A stretch of 64,000 bases of DNA from Roseococcus suduntuyensis (GCF_014196305.1 NZ_JACIDJ010000001.1:1318736-1382735); one strand, 5' to 3'; shown: positions 34,883 through 44,813, counted from the first letter of the stretch. Notes: generated by a model from the letters alone, not told the origin. A program made the numbers and translations.

Positions 34883-34912
34883 GAGCCACCGCGCCGCCCC
34901 GCGCGCGGGCTC
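34883..34912. terminator. candidate bidirectional terminator between ugpC and the MarR gene
   Basis: GAGCC (34883-34887) pairs with GGCTC (34908-34912), and internal GCGC segments can extend the stem. It fills the 28-bp gap between two convergent genes. No T-run is present on either strand. Confidence 0.35.
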
Positions 34913-35315
34913 AGCGGTAGCCCGCGCCTTCCAGCTCGGCCGCGATGGCCGAATCGGGGAGGGGCATCTCGGTGATGATACCCTCGGCTTCGGCCATGGT
35001 CTGGCGCAGGTCGCGCAGGAAGACCGAGCCCTTGAGGGTGCGCTGCACCAGCACGCTGCGGCGGTCCATGGGGTCCACCTTGCGGCGGGCCAGGTCCAGC
35101 TCGCCCAGGCGGTCGAGGGCGCGGGTGATGGCGGGCTTGGAAACGTTCAGCTCATGCGCCAGGCCGCGGACCGTATGCGGCCCCGGGCTCAGATACACCG
35201 TGAGGAACACACCAAGCTGGCGGGCCGACAAGTCCGGCCCATCCCGGCGGACCAGCGCCACGATGGTGTCCCGAAGGACGCCCACCAGCTGGTCGGGGTT
35301 GGAGTGGACAGACAT
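34911..35315 (-). CDS. MarR-family transcriptional regulator
   Basis: A 134-aa winged-helix protein. The recognition segment is LAHELNVSKPAITRALDRLG and the wing is RRKVDPMDRRSVLVQRTLKG, with the DxRS/DxRR motif typical of MarR. ATG 35315 has AAGGAAGG upstream, which decides against the longer open frame. The 193-bp region upstream (35316-35508) is AT-richer than its surroundings and likely holds its promoter and operator. It converges on ugpC, but nothing shows that it regulates that operon. Confidence 0.88.
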   Translation of the reverse strand: MSVHSNPDQLVGVLRDTIVALVRRDGPDLSARQLGVFLTVYLSPGPHTVRGLAHELNVSKPAITRALDRLGELDLARRKVDPMDRRSVLVQRTLKGSVFLRDLRQTMAEAEGIITEMPLPDSAIAAELEGAGYR

Positions 35316-35508
35316 GGCATCCTTCCTTTCCCGGCAGGGCCTTGGAGGGGTCGGATGAAGTCGAATGCCCCTCTGGCTCGCGGAATTTGACTGTGATGGC
35401 GTCCACATGGGGTTGCCGCCATATGAACAGTAGGGATCAGCGCCGAGAAAATTGCAAGGAATTCATCAACCGCTCGTTAAAAAAATTGCGGGTTGAGCGA
35501 ATGTCGGC

Positions 35509-36855
35509 TCAGACGTGCAGGAAGTTCATCAGCCCTCGGCGCAGGGCGCGCAGTCCGGTGGCCTCGCCTCCTTCGGGGCGGCCAAGGCGGGAGCTGTCAT
35601 TCCAAGCATACAGGTCCAGATGTCCCCACGGAATGTCACCTGGTGCAAATCGCTGAAGAAAAAGGCCGGCCACGATGGCGCCGGCCATGGGCTTGGCGGC
35701 CACGTTGTTGAGGTCGGCCACCGGGCTGTCCAGCCAACCCGCATAGCCCTGGTGCAGGGGCAGACGCCACACGGGTTCGCCGGCCGCCTCGCCGCCCGCC
35801 AGCAGCGCGGCGGCGAGCCCCTCATCGTTGCTGAACAAGGCGGGCAGGTCCGGGCCCAGGGCCACGCGCGCGGCCCCCGTCAGGGTTGCGCCGTCCAGGA
35901 TCACGCGGGGGCGGCGTTCGGCGGCGAAGGCCAGAAGGTCGGCCAGCACCAGGCGGCCTTCGGCATCGGTGTTGCCGATCTCGACGGTCAGGCCCTTGCG
36001 GGTGCGGATCACGTCCATCGGGCGGAAGGCGGTGCCGGAGACGCTGTTCTCCACCGCGCCCACCAGCAGCAGCAGGCGGATGGGCGCGCGGGAGGCCATC
36101 AGCGCCTCCGCCAGCCCGATCATCACCGCGGCCCCGCCCATATCCTTCTTCATGCGCAGCATGGCCGAGGAGGGCTTGAGGTCGAGCCCGCCCGTGTCGA
36201 AGCAGACCCCCTTGCCGCAGAGCGCCACCAGCGGCGCATCGGCCGCGCCCCATTCCAGCACGGCCACGCGCGGCGCGCGGGGGCTGCCCTGGCCGACCGC
36301 GGCCACCGCCGGGAAGCCCTGTTCCAGCGCCGGCCCCTCGATGATCTCGACGCGGGCACCGTGGGCCGCGCCCAGCTCCGCGACGGCGGCGGCCAGTTCG
36401 GCCGGGCCCAGATGGTTGGCGGGCGTGTTGATCAGGTCCCGCGCGCGCCAGATGGCGGCGGCCTCGATGGTGGCCTCCTCATGGCCAGGCGCGGCCACCA
36501 GCCGGGCGGGCGGGCGCTTGCCGGGCTTGAAGCGCGTGAAGCGATAGGCGCCCAGGCACCAGCCCAGGGTCACGTCGGCCGGATCGGCACCCTCCACGCG
36601 CCAGGTGCTGCCCTCGGGCAGGGAGAAGGGCAGGGCGCCGAAGCCGTGCGGCGTCTCGGGCGCGCCCAGCAGCGCGCCGACCAACCCTTCCGTGCCCGGC
36701 AGCAGGACGAGTTCCCCCGGCTTTGCCCGGAAGCCCGTGGCGGCCGCGAAACCGGCGCCCGGCAGGGCTTCCCAGGCGCCTGGCGTCACCACATGCAAGG
36801 GCAGGGCGGGCGAATCGGCCGGGGCGAGGCAGGGCAGCATCGGGTCAGTCTCCAT
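35509..36855 (-). CDS. leucyl aminopeptidase (M17 family)
   Basis: A 448-aa cytosolic di-metal aminopeptidase. The C-terminal catalytic domain contains [19 protein letters not shown] (metal Lys/Asp), [14 protein letters not shown] and the signature [14 protein letters not shown] (about residues 291-304). The N-terminal domain (1-160) is divergent, as is normal in M17. It removes N-terminal amino acids in peptide turnover. ATG 36855 is chosen; ATG 36840 is an alternative. It is divergent from hslVU, with 79 bp between starts. Confidence 0.92.
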   Translation of the reverse strand: METDPMLPCLAPADSPALPLHVVTPGAWEALPGAGFAAATGFRAKPGELVLLPGTEGLVGALLGAPETPHGFGALPFSLPEGSTWRVEGADPADVTLGWCLGAYRFTRFKPGKRPPARLVAAPGHEEATIEAAAIWRARDLINTPANHLGPAELAAAVAELGAAHGARVEIIEGPALEQGFPAVAAVGQGSPRAPRVAVLEWGAADAPLVALCGKGVCFDTGGLDLKPSSAMLRMKKDMGGAAVMIGLAEALMASRAPIRLLLLVGAVENSVSGTAFRPMDVIRTRKGLTVEIGNTDAEGRLVLADLLAFAAERRPRVILDGATLTGAARVALGPDLPALFSNDEGLAAALLAGGEAAGEPVWRLPLHQGYAGWLDSPVADLNNVAAKPMAGAIVAGLFLQRFAPGDIPWGHLDLYAWNDSSRLGRPEGGEATGLRALRRGLMNFLHV

Positions 36856-36934
36856 AGATGCGCGATGTTCGGGTCCGTCATGCGATCGGGCAAGCCGCAT
36901 TGCCGAAGCGGGGCCGACGCGCCACATCGGCACC

Positions 36935-37495
36935 ATGTCGAACACAACACATGATCCGATCGGCTGGCACGGCACCACCATCCTCTGCGTGCGGCGCGAC
37001 GGAAAGGTCGCGATGGCGGGCGATGGCCAGGTCTCGCTCGGCCAGACCGTCGTGAAGGGCAATGCGCGCAAGGTGCGCCGCATCGCCCAGGGGCGCGTGC
37101 TGACCGGCTTCGCCGGCGCCACCGCCGATGCCTTCACCCTGCTGGAGCGGCTGGAGGCCAAGCTCGAACGCTTCCCCGACCAGCTCGAACGCGCCTGCGT
37201 GGAGCTGGCGAAGGATTGGCGCACGGACCGCTACCTGCGGCGGCTGGAGGCGCTGCTGGCGGTCGCCGACAAGGACCGCTCTTTGCTGCTGACCGGCAAT
37301 GGCGACGTGCTGGAGCCGGAGGATGCCGTCATCGGCATCGGCTCCGGCGGCAACTACGCGCTGGCCGCCGCGCGGGGGCTGATGACGGTGGAGGGGCTTT
37401 CGGCGGAAGAGATCGCCCGCCGTTCCATGAAGATCGCCGCCGATATCTGCGTCTACACCAATGGCAACTTCATCCTGGAGACGTTGCCCGCATGA
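36935..37495 (+). CDS. hslV: ATP-dependent protease subunit HslV
   Basis: A 186-aa threonine peptidase. Mature HslV begins with Thr; here GTTILCVRR places Thr14 as the nucleophile after removal of a 13-residue propeptide, the alphaproteobacterial form. [20 protein letters not shown] and [17 protein letters not shown] are invariant. It forms the two-ring protease core of HslVU. The hslU start overlaps its stop by 4 nt. No clear heat-shock sigma-32 promoter could be identified in the 79-bp leader. Confidence 0.96.
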   Translation: MSNTTHDPIGWHGTTILCVRRDGKVAMAGDGQVSLGQTVVKGNARKVRRIAQGRVLTGFAGATADAFTLLERLEAKLERFPDQLERACVELAKDWRTDRYLRRLEALLAVADKDRSLLLTGNGDVLEPEDAVIGIGSGGNYALAAARGLMTVEGLSAEEIARRSMKIAADICVYTNGNFILETLPA

Positions 37496-38829
37496 ACGAC
37501 ATCGCCCCCATCGAGACGGTCAACCTCTCCCCGCGCGAGATCGTGAGCGAGCTGGACCGCTTCATCATCGGCCAGAACGACGCCAAGCGCGCCGTGGCCA
37601 TCGCGCTGCGCAACCGCTGGCGCCGGCAGCAGCTGCCGGAATCTCTCCAGGAGGAGGTGGTTCCGAAGAACATCCTGATGATCGGCCCCACGGGCTGCGG
37701 CAAGACCGAGATCGCGCGGCGCCTCGCGCGCCTGGCCAATGCCCCCTTCCTGAAGGTCGAGGCCACGAAGTTCACCGAGGTCGGCTATGTCGGCCGCGAC
37801 GTGGAAAGCATCGTGCGTGACCTGGTCGAGGCCGCCATCCTCCAGCAGCGCGAACAGGCGCGGCGCGGCGTGCAGGCCAAGGCCGAATTGCAGGCCGAGG
37901 AGCGCATCATCTCCGCTTTGGTGGGCGAGGGCGCCTCGGGCGAGACGCGCATGAAGTTCCGCCGCATGCTGCGCGAGGGCACGCTGGAATCCCGCGAGAT
38001 CGAGGTCCAGGTCAACGAGCCCCAGGGCACGCCCATCGGCATGATGGACATGCCCGGCATGCCCCCCGGCCAGATGCAGAACATGCAGGACATGCTGGGC
38101 AAGATGTTCGGCGGCCGCGCCAAGCCCCGCCGCATGACGGTGGAGGCGGCGCGCGAGGCGCTGATCCGCGACGAGGCGGACAAGCTGCTGGACAGCGAGG
38201 CGCTGACGCGCGCCGCCGTGCAGAACGCGGAGAACAACGGCATCGTCTTCCTGGACGAGATCGACAAGATCTGCGCCCGCACCGGCGAGGGCGGTGTCCG
38301 CGGCGGCGACGTCTCGCGCGAGGGCGTGCAGCGCGACCTGCTGCCGCTGATCGAGGGCACCACGGTCAACACCCGCCACGGGCCGGTGCGGACGGACTTC
38401 ATCCTCTTCGTGGCCTCGGGCGCCTTCCACTTGTCCAAGCCCTCGGACCTGCTGCCCGAATTGCAGGGCCGCCTGCCCATCCGCGTGGAACTCAAGGCCC
38501 TCACCCGCGACGACTTCCGCCGCATCCTGACCGAGCCGGAGCATTCCCTGCTCAAGCAGGCCAGCGCGCTGATGGCGACCGAGGGCGTGGAACTGGTCTT
38601 CCAGGAGGGCGCGGTGGACGCGCTGGCGGACCTCGCCGCCGAGATCAACGCCAGCGTCGAGAACATCGGCGCGCGGCGACTTGCTACCGTGCTGGAACGC
38701 CTGCTGGAGGATGTCAGCTTCCACGCGAGCGACCGCCGCGGCGAGACGGTGACGGTGGACGCCGCCATGGTGCGCGACCGTGTGGCGCCGCTGGCCGCCA
38801 GCGCGGATTTGTCGCGCTACATCCTGTAG
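37492..38829 (+). CDS. hslU: ATP-dependent protease ATPase subunit HslU
   Basis: A 445-aa AAA+ unfoldase. The Walker A GPTGCGKT is at residues 65-72 and the pore loop GYVGRDVES lies downstream. The I domain (about 110-240) contains a Met/Gly-rich stretch ([15 protein letters not shown]). Walker B is [11 protein letters not shown]. The C-terminal YIL tail inserts into HslV to activate it. The gene is coupled to hslV and is followed after 13 nt by a perfect 15-bp hairpin. Confidence 0.97.
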   Translation: MNDIAPIETVNLSPREIVSELDRFIIGQNDAKRAVAIALRNRWRRQQLPESLQEEVVPKNILMIGPTGCGKTEIARRLARLANAPFLKVEATKFTEVGYVGRDVESIVRDLVEAAILQQREQARRGVQAKAELQAEERIISALVGEGASGETRMKFRRMLREGTLESREIEVQVNEPQGTPIGMMDMPGMPPGQMQNMQDMLGKMFGGRAKPRRMTVEAAREALIRDEADKLLDSEALTRAAVQNAENNGIVFLDEIDKICARTGEGGVRGGDVSREGVQRDLLPLIEGTTVNTRHGPVRTDFILFVASGAFHLSKPSDLLPELQGRLPIRVELKALTRDDFRRILTEPEHSLLKQASALMATEGVELVFQEGAVDALADLAAEINASVENIGARRLATVLERLLEDVSFHASDRRGETVTVDAAMVRDRVAPLAASADLSRYIL

Positions 38830-38842
38830 CCAAGCCGGACAC

Positions 38843-38879
38843 GGCCCGCCATCATCTAAGGTGCAGATGATGGCGGGCC
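38843..38879 (+). promoter_or_regulatory. 15-bp perfect hairpin covering the start of the lipoprotein gene
   Basis: GGCCCGCCATCATCT (38843-38857) and AGATGATGGCGGGCC (38865-38879) are perfect inverted repeats with a 7-nt loop AAGGTGC. The loop holds the purine-rich ribosome site (AAGG) and the descending arm holds ATG 38867 and 38870. It may act as the hslVU 3'-end structure and also hide or pace the lipoprotein start. No T-run follows. Confidence 0.6.
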
Positions 38880-39229
38880 GAATGTTCACGAAATTGAGAA
38901 GCTGGGTGCTGTTGCTGGCGTTCTTCGCGCTGGGGGCCTGCACGGAATACGCCTATATCCCGCCGCCGGGGCCCGAGGGGCAGGCCTGCGTCTCGCAATG
39001 CCGCTTCGACCAGCAGCAATGCCGCGCCTTCGCCGATCGCGACTACCAGCACTGCAACGCCAGCCGGAACTTCGCCATGGCGGCCTATAATCGCTGCGTG
39101 CAATCGCGCGGCATGGGCTGCGTGCAGCCGCCCTCCTGCATCAACCAGTCCTGGCGGTGCAGCGGCGAATATGACCGCTGCTTCCGTGGGTGTGGCGGCC
39201 GGATCGAGGAGGTCCAGCCGCGCCGCTGA
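38870..39229 (+). CDS. cysteine-rich lipoprotein
   Basis: A 119-aa protein with a lipoprotein signal peptide: LRSWVLLLAFFALGAC, a lipobox with Cys24 as the lipidation site. The mature part has ten further Cys in spaced pairs (ACVSQC, QQC, QHC, RC, GC...SC, RC, RCFRGC). This suggests a disulfide-stabilised periplasmic or outer-membrane protein. Starts at 38867, 38870 and 38882 are possible; 38870 has the best spacing from AAGG at 38858. No family is recognised. Expression may be affected by the hairpin that spans its start. Confidence 0.75.
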   Translation: MAGRMFTKLRSWVLLLAFFALGACTEYAYIPPPGPEGQACVSQCRFDQQQCRAFADRDYQHCNASRNFAMAAYNRCVQSRGMGCVQPPSCINQSWRCSGEYDRCFRGCGGRIEEVQPRR

Positions 39230-39232
39230 CCC

Positions 39233-40615
39233 CTACTTCTTGGGCGCCACGACCGGCCCGGGCACGCGCGCCTGGGCCAGGGCATCGGCCTGGCGCTGGG
39301 CCAGGGCGGCCTCGTTGTAGCCCTCGATCAGTTCGTGGAACATGCGGTGCCAGTTCAGCTCCGCCTTCAGGCGGAAGAAGACGCTGCCCAGGCCGATCGC
39401 CGCGCGGTCCATCAGCGGGAATTCGCGCGGAATGCGGACGCCGCCCGTGGCCTTGAGGCCGCGATGCACCTCCTCCGCCACCTTGCGCCCATGCGTGGGG
39501 TCGCTCGATTGCTGGATGAGGCGCACGCGGTCCTCCAGCAGCGGTTCGTAGAGGAAATCCGCCCACTTCTTCAGGACCAGCATGGTCTCGCGCGAGAGGT
39601 TGCGGAAACCCCAGACCTCGAAGGCATGGTGCGCCTTGTCGTCATCTCCGTCGCGCACCGCCTCGTAGAGGGTGATGACGCCGGTGATGAAGTGCGGCGG
39701 GAAGATCCGCACCACGCCGAAATCGAGCAGCGAGAGCCCCCCGGGCGCGCCATCGGTGGGGCGACGGATCTGGTAGTTGCCCAGATGCGGGTCGCCATGG
39801 ATCACGCCATAGCGATAGACGGGCTTGTACCAGGCGGCGAAGAGGGCGCGGGCGTAGTCGTTGCGCTCCTCCAGCGGCGGGTCCTCGTCCAGGCGCTTCA
39901 GGATGGAGCCGCCATCGAGCCAGGTCATGGTCAACAGGCGGCGCGTGGTCAGGTGGTCAATCGGCGTCGGCACATGCACGTTCGGCTCATCGGCCAGGAT
40001 GAGGTCGTAGAGGCGCTGGTGCGAGGCCTCGCGCGTGTAGTCCAGCTCCTCGCGCAGCCGGTCGGCGATCTCCGCGTAGGCGTCCTCGTTGTCCAGCGCG
40101 CTGTCCATGCGGCGATAGAGCTGCATGCCGAGCTTGAGCTGGCGCAGGTCCGCCTCCACCACGCTCGGCATGTCCGGGTATTGCAGCTTGCAGGCGACCT
40201 GCGTGCCATCCTTCAGCGTGGCGCGGTGCACCTGCCCCAGGCTGGCGGCCGCGGCGGCGTCCTGCCCGAACTCCGAAAAATGCTTTTGCCAGTCGTGGCC
40301 AAGCTCCGTGCCCATGCGGCGCTTCACGAAGGCCCAGCCCATGGGGGGCGCGTTGGATTGCAGCGTGGCCAGTTCGCGCGCGTATTCCTCGGGCAGGGCG
40401 TCGGGGATGGTGGCGAGAAACTGCGCCACCTTCATCATGGGGCCCTTCAGACCGCCCAGGATGGCTTTGAGGTCCTCGGCATGGCTGTCCTTGTTGGTCT
40501 TGATGCCGAGGTAGCGCTCACCCGCCACGCGGGCCGCGATACCGGTGACGGCGCCCGAGGTGCGGACCATCCGCCGCACCTCGCCGAACAGGGTGCTCTC
40601 GCGGGGCTCGCTCAT
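39233..40615 (-). CDS. ABC1/AarF (UbiB/Coq8-like) atypical kinase family protein
   Basis: A 460-aa protein kinase-like fold. The N-terminal KxGQ-type extension appears as GPMMKVAQFLATIPDALPEE, followed by the Ala-rich nucleotide loop AAAASLGQVHRATLKDGTQVA with the VACKLQYP lysine. The catalytic region is YGVIHGDPHLGNYQI and the metal-binding DFG is SLLDFGVVR. Relatives support ubiquinone synthesis or lipid homeostasis as ATPases. ATG 40615 overlaps the pepF stop by 4 nt, so the two are co-translated. Confidence 0.92.
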   Translation of the reverse strand: MSEPRESTLFGEVRRMVRTSGAVTGIAARVAGERYLGIKTNKDSHAEDLKAILGGLKGPMMKVAQFLATIPDALPEEYARELATLQSNAPPMGWAFVKRRMGTELGHDWQKHFSEFGQDAAAAASLGQVHRATLKDGTQVACKLQYPDMPSVVEADLRQLKLGMQLYRRMDSALDNEDAYAEIADRLREELDYTREASHQRLYDLILADEPNVHVPTPIDHLTTRRLLTMTWLDGGSILKRLDEDPPLEERNDYARALFAAWYKPVYRYGVIHGDPHLGNYQIRRPTDGAPGGLSLLDFGVVRIFPPHFITGVITLYEAVRDGDDDKAHHAFEVWGFRNLSRETMLVLKKWADFLYEPLLEDRVRLIQQSSDPTHGRKVAEEVHRGLKATGGVRIPREFPLMDRAAIGLGSVFFRLKAELNWHRMFHELIEGYNEAALAQRQADALAQARVPGPVVAPKK

Positions 40616-42429
40616 GCGGTCTGTTCCAACTCGTCGATGAAGCCCGCGATGACGTCGAGCCCCTTGTTCCAGAACTCCGGCCGCGATGCGTCGAGGCCGA
40701 AGGGCGCCAGCAATTCCTTGTGCCGCAGCGTGCCGCCGGCGCGGAGCATGTCGAGGTATTTCCGCTCGAAATCCGGCACGGTGCCGTCGCGGAACACGCC
40801 GTAGAGCGCATTCACCAGGCAATCCCCGAAGGCATAGGCATAGACGTAGAAGGGGCTGTGCACGAAGTGCGGCACATAGGCCCAGTAGACGGCATAATCC
40901 GGCGTGAACTCGAAGGCGGGGCCGAGGCTTTCGGTCTGCACCTTCATCCACAGCTCGCCGATGCGTTCGGCGCTGAGCTCGCCCTTGCGGCGTTCGTCGT
41001 GCAGCAGGGTTTCGAAGCGGTAGAAGGCGATCTGCCGCACCACGGTGTTCAGCATGTCCTCCACCTTGCCGATCAGCAGCAGGCGGCGCTTCGCCGGGTC
41101 CGTCTCGGCGTCGAGCATGGCGCGGAAGGTCAGCATCTCACCGAACACCGACGCGGTCTCGGCCAGGGTCAGCGGCGTGCCGCTCATCAGATAGCCCTGC
41201 TCGGCCGCCAGGCGCTGGTGGACGCCATGGCCGAGTTCATGGGCCAGCGTCATCACGTCCCGCGCCTTGCCGTGGTAATTCAGCAGCAGGTAGGGATGCG
41301 CCGAGGGCACGGTCGGGTGCGCGAAGGCGCCGCCCGCCTTGCCCGGCCGCAGCGCCGCGTCAATCCAGGGCTTGTCGAAGAAGGGCGCGGCCACGCGCTC
41401 CAGCTCCGGCGAGAAGGCGCCATAGGCCGCGCGCACGCGGGAGACGGCCTCGGGCCAGGGAATGGTCGCGTCGGTGTCGCGCGGGATGGGCGCGTTGCGG
41501 TCCCAGTGCTGCAGCTTCTCAAGCCCCAGCCACTTCGCCTTCATGGCGTAGTAGCGGTGCGACAGGCGCGGATAGGCGCCGCGCACGGCCGTTACCAGCG
41601 CGTCCACCACCTCGTCCTCGACCATGTTGGCGCGGTTGCGGGAGGAGCCGGGGCGCGGGTGCTTGCGCCAGCGGTCCATCACCTCCTTGTCCTTCACCAG
41701 CGTGTTGGTGATGAGGGAGAAGAGGCGGATGCGGGACTGAAAGGCCTCCGACACGCCCTTCGCCGCCGCCTCGCGCACCGCGCGGCCCGTGTCGGAGAGC
41801 TTGTTCAGCGCGGCCGAGACGGACATCTCCTCGCCCGAGACCGTCACCTGCATGTTGGCCATGGTCTCGTCGAAGAGGCGGTTCCAGGCGGCGCGACCCG
41901 TCACCTCCTTCTCGTGCAACAGCTTTTCCATTTCATCGGGAAGCTGGTGCGGCAGCCAGACCCGCAGGTCGCGCAGCCAGGGGCGAAAGCGGGAGAGGGC
42001 GGCGCTTTCGCGCAGCCTTTCCTCCAGCGCGGATTCCTCCAGCCGGTTCAGTTCCAGCGTGAAGAAGACCAGGTAGGAGGAGATGGTCGTCACCCGCTCC
42101 TGCATGGTCTGGTAGAAGCGGCCATTGCCGGCGTTCTGCGCGTCGCCCGAGAAGACCAGCTGGGCGAAGCTCATCACCCGGCCCAGGATTTCCTCGATCC
42201 GCTCATATTCCGCGATGGCCTGGGCCAGCCCGTCACCGGAGAGTCCGCCCAGCTTCGTGGCGAAACGGTCCTGGAAGGCGCTGGCCTCGGCCTCGGCCCG
42301 GGCGAGGTCCGCTTCCAGCGCGGGGTCGTCTTCCCCCTTGTAGAGGTCGGACAGGTCCCAGGCGGGGAGGGCGGCTTCCCCCGCGGAGGCATCGAGGGGG
42401 GCGCGCAGCGGAAAGGGGCGGTCTTGCAT
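40612..42429 (-). CDS. pepF: M3 family oligoendopeptidase F
   Basis: A 605-aa zinc metallopeptidase that cuts cytosolic oligopeptides. The thermolysin-like motif HELGHGVHQ lies near residue 397, followed by the third-ligand helix containing LAETASVFGEML. The N-terminal helical M3 domain starts at PAWDLSDLYKGEDDP. Two starts are possible, ATG 42429 and ATG 42438; GAGAGGA sits immediately upstream of the former. It is first in a two-gene operon with the AarF-like gene and divergent from the acyl-CoA synthetase, 65 bp between starts. Confidence 0.93.
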   Translation of the reverse strand: MQDRPFPLRAPLDASAGEAALPAWDLSDLYKGEDDPALEADLARAEAEASAFQDRFATKLGGLSGDGLAQAIAEYERIEEILGRVMSFAQLVFSGDAQNAGNGRFYQTMQERVTTISSYLVFFTLELNRLEESALEERLRESAALSRFRPWLRDLRVWLPHQLPDEMEKLLHEKEVTGRAAWNRLFDETMANMQVTVSGEEMSVSAALNKLSDTGRAVREAAAKGVSEAFQSRIRLFSLITNTLVKDKEVMDRWRKHPRPGSSRNRANMVEDEVVDALVTAVRGAYPRLSHRYYAMKAKWLGLEKLQHWDRNAPIPRDTDATIPWPEAVSRVRAAYGAFSPELERVAAPFFDKPWIDAALRPGKAGGAFAHPTVPSAHPYLLLNYHGKARDVMTLAHELGHGVHQRLAAEQGYLMSGTPLTLAETASVFGEMLTFRAMLDAETDPAKRRLLLIGKVEDMLNTVVRQIAFYRFETLLHDERRKGELSAERIGELWMKVQTESLGPAFEFTPDYAVYWAYVPHFVHSPFYVYAYAFGDCLVNALYGVFRDGTVPDFERKYLDMLRAGGTLRHKELLAPFGLDASRPEFWNKGLDVIAGFIDELEQTA

Positions 42430-42493
42430 TCCTCTCATATATGCGAAGACAAGGCGCGGCCAAGGCGCGCGCGCCGAGAGCCGGGGGGGAAAC

Positions 42494-44221
42494 ATGAATC
42501 AAGCTGGAACCCGATGGAGCAGCCTGCCGGGCATGATGCTGGGCCTGGCCCGCGAAATGCCGGACAGGCCCATGCTGACCGCCTGGCGCGGCGGGCGGTG
42601 GGAGACACTGTCCTGGGGCGGTTTCGCCATGAAGGTGGCGGCGGTGGCCGCCTGGCTGCGCGCCCAGGGCGTGATGCCCGGTGACCGCGTGCTGCTGGTC
42701 AGCGAGAACCGCCCGGAATTCCTGATTGCGGACGTGGCGGTGATGACCATCGGCGCCGTCACCGTGCCCACCTATGTGACCAACACCGTGGCCGACCACG
42801 CGCATGTGTTGGGCGACAGCGGGGCGCGGGTGGCGGTGGTCTCCACGGCGGCCCTCGCGCGCACCGTGGGCGAGGCGGCGGGCCGCACCGGCGGGCTCGA
42901 CCTGCTGGTCTGCATGGAGGCAGGCGCCCCCGAACCCCCGGGCGGCCGGCTGGCCGAATGGGCGGCGCTGGAGGCCGCGCCCTCCGACGTGGTGATGCTG
43001 ATGGCCGAGGCCGAGCACATCCCCGCCGGCCGGCTCGCCTGCCTGATCTACACCTCCGGCACGGGCGGCACCCCGCGCGGCGTCATGCTGCCCCATCGCG
43101 CCCTGCTGGCGAACCGCGAGGGCATCCGCCCCCTCATCGCGCGGCTGAACGTGGCGGGGGAGAAGTATCTCTCCTTCCTGCCCATGTCGCACAGCTATGA
43201 GCACACGGTGGGCGGCTACCTTCTGCCCTCCTTCGGGATGGAGGTGGTCTATTCCCGTGGTGCTGACCGCCTCGGCGCCGAGATGGCCGAGTTCAAGCCC
43301 GCCATCATCACCGCCGTGCCCCGGCTGTTCGAGGTGCTGCGCGCCCGCATCGTGGCCCAGGTGGAGAAGGATGGCGGCCTCAAGAAGCGCCTGTTCGACC
43401 AGGCGCTGGCGCTGGGGCTGCGGAAGCTGGACGGCCCGCCGCTCAACCTGCTGGAAAAATTGCAGGATGCGGTGCTGGACCGGCTGGTGCGGAACAAGAT
43501 CCGCGCCCGTTTCGGCGGCAATGTGCGGGCGCTGGTCTCGGGCAGCGCGCGGCTCGATCCGGAATTGTCCGGCTTCTTCCTGGCCTTGGGCCTGCCGCTG
43601 ATCCAGGGCTACGGGCAGAGCGAGGCCGGCCCCGTCATCAGCGTGAACCTGCCCTGGGACAATGCGCGCCGCAGCGTGGGCCCGCCCTTGCCAGGGGTGG
43701 AGGTCCGCATCGCCGGGGATGGCGAGATCATGGTGGCGGGCAACCTCGTCATGGATGGCTACTGGAACAACCCGGAGGCGACCGAGGCCGCCCTTCGGGT
43801 CCCGGAGGGCGATGGCAAGACCTGGCTGCACACCGGCGATGTGGGGCGGATGGAGGAGGGGCGCCTCGTCATCACCGACCGCAAGCGGGACTTCATCAAG
43901 CTGAAGGGGGGCGACATGGTGGCGCCCTCCAAGCTCGAAGCCCTGCTGGTGGGCGAGCCCGAGATCGCCCAGGCGGTGGCCGCCGGCGAGGGCATGGCCG
44001 GCGTGGTGGCCCTGCTGGTGGCGGCCGAGGGCCAGGCGGAAAGCCTGGCCGGCGCGGTGGCGCGGGTGAACGCCAAGCTCTCGCCCGTTGAGCGCATCCG
44101 CCGCTGGGCCCCCGTGACGGAGCCCTTCTCGGTGGAAAACGGCATGCTGACGCCCACCATGAAGGTGAAGCGCCGGCTGGTGCTGGAGCGTTATGCGGGC
44201 GTTGTGAATGGGTTGGGCTGA
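42494..44221 (+). CDS. AMP-dependent long-chain acyl-CoA synthetase
   Basis: A 575-aa ANL-superfamily ligase that activates fatty acids via acyl-AMP. The phosphate loop is LIYTSGTGGTPRGVMLPH, substrate-channel motifs include FLPMSHSYEHTVGGYLLPSF and YGQSEAGPVIS, and the hinge is TGDVGRMEEGRLVITDRKRD. The C-terminal lysine is in TPTMKVKRRLV. This form (AMP-binding with SYEH) resembles FadD15-type long-chain enzymes. GGGGGGAAAC precedes ATG 42494. It is followed after 28 nt by a small exported protein. Confidence 0.93.
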   Translation: MNQAGTRWSSLPGMMLGLAREMPDRPMLTAWRGGRWETLSWGGFAMKVAAVAAWLRAQGVMPGDRVLLVSENRPEFLIADVAVMTIGAVTVPTYVTNTVADHAHVLGDSGARVAVVSTAALARTVGEAAGRTGGLDLLVCMEAGAPEPPGGRLAEWAALEAAPSDVVMLMAEAEHIPAGRLACLIYTSGTGGTPRGVMLPHRALLANREGIRPLIARLNVAGEKYLSFLPMSHSYEHTVGGYLLPSFGMEVVYSRGADRLGAEMAEFKPAIITAVPRLFEVLRARIVAQVEKDGGLKKRLFDQALALGLRKLDGPPLNLLEKLQDAVLDRLVRNKIRARFGGNVRALVSGSARLDPELSGFFLALGLPLIQGYGQSEAGPVISVNLPWDNARRSVGPPLPGVEVRIAGDGEIMVAGNLVMDGYWNNPEATEAALRVPEGDGKTWLHTGDVGRMEEGRLVITDRKRDFIKLKGGDMVAPSKLEALLVGEPEIAQAVAAGEGMAGVVALLVAAEGQAESLAGAVARVNAKLSPVERIRRWAPVTEPFSVENGMLTPTMKVKRRLVLERYAGVVNGLG

Positions 44222-44249
44222 CCATGCCCACCGAATGAAAGGACGCTCC

Positions 44250-44750
44250 ATGCACCGTCGCCATTTGGCCGCACTCCCCTTCCTGGCGCTGGCGCCCCGC
44301 CTGGGGCGCGCCGATGCGGCGTTGGGGGCGCGGCTGAACGGCCAGCACCCCTCCGCCTATTACCGGGAGGCAGGGCGGCTTTTCGGCGCGGGGCAGCGGG
44401 AGGATGCGGTCTTCGTGTTCTACCTGGGCCAGCTGCGCTACCGGACGCACCTGGTGGCCCGGCCCGACCTGCCGGCGGATGGGGACCGCGCCCTCTTCGC
44501 CGCGCTGACCGAAAGCGTGGGGCGGCCGCTGAACGAATGGGCCTTTGGCGACGTGCCCTCCCTGGTCCGCACCATGGACGCGGTGCTGGCGCATGACGAA
44601 AGCCAGCCCGACCGCTTCACGTTGCCGGCGGAGTTCCCCGACGCCCATCGCGGGGTGCGGGAGGGGCTGGCGCGCTTCCGGGACCAGGTGGGGGCCTCGG
44701 CCGAGAGCATCCGCCAGCAGCGGGCGGCGCGGGGGCTGGAGAACCGGTAG
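44250..44750 (+). CDS. small exported protein of unknown function
   Basis: A 166-aa protein with a short hydrophobic N-terminus (MHRRHLAALPFLALAPRLG) that looks like a signal peptide with possible cleavage after RADA. The remainder is helical and soluble: AYYREAGRLFGAGQREDAVF, FYLGQLRYRTHLVARPDLPA. This may be a single helical-hairpin repeat. ATG 44250 has AAAGGA six nt upstream; ATG 44235 and 44208 are alternatives. It probably shares the acyl-CoA synthetase transcript. No family is recognised. Confidence 0.7.
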   Translation: MHRRHLAALPFLALAPRLGRADAALGARLNGQHPSAYYREAGRLFGAGQREDAVFVFYLGQLRYRTHLVARPDLPADGDRALFAALTESVGRPLNEWAFGDVPSLVRTMDAVLAHDESQPDRFTLPAEFPDAHRGVREGLARFRDQVGASAESIRQQRAARGLENR

Positions 44751-44760
44751 GGCCTGGCTG

Positions 44761-44813
44761 GGCTGAGCGGCTGATTCGCGGCTTTGGTGATCCCACCGAA
44801 GCCGATCAGACGC
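44761..44813 (-). repeat. inverted single copy of the 56-bp hairpin repeat
   Basis: Read on the minus strand it begins GCGTCTGATCGGCTTCGGTG and ends GAATCAGCCGCTCAGCC, matching the tandem units at 7771-7987 nearly base for base outside the loop. The stem GGCTTTGGTG / CCACCGAAGCC has one mismatch. It lies between the convergent exported-protein and sterol-desaturase-like genes. Confidence 0.8.

Noticed and set aside
36856..36934. A heat-shock sigma-32 promoter for hslVU
   Set aside because: No convincing CTTG-type -35 with a matching -10 at proper spacing could be found in the 79-bp gap. The promoter may lie inside the divergent aminopeptidase gene.
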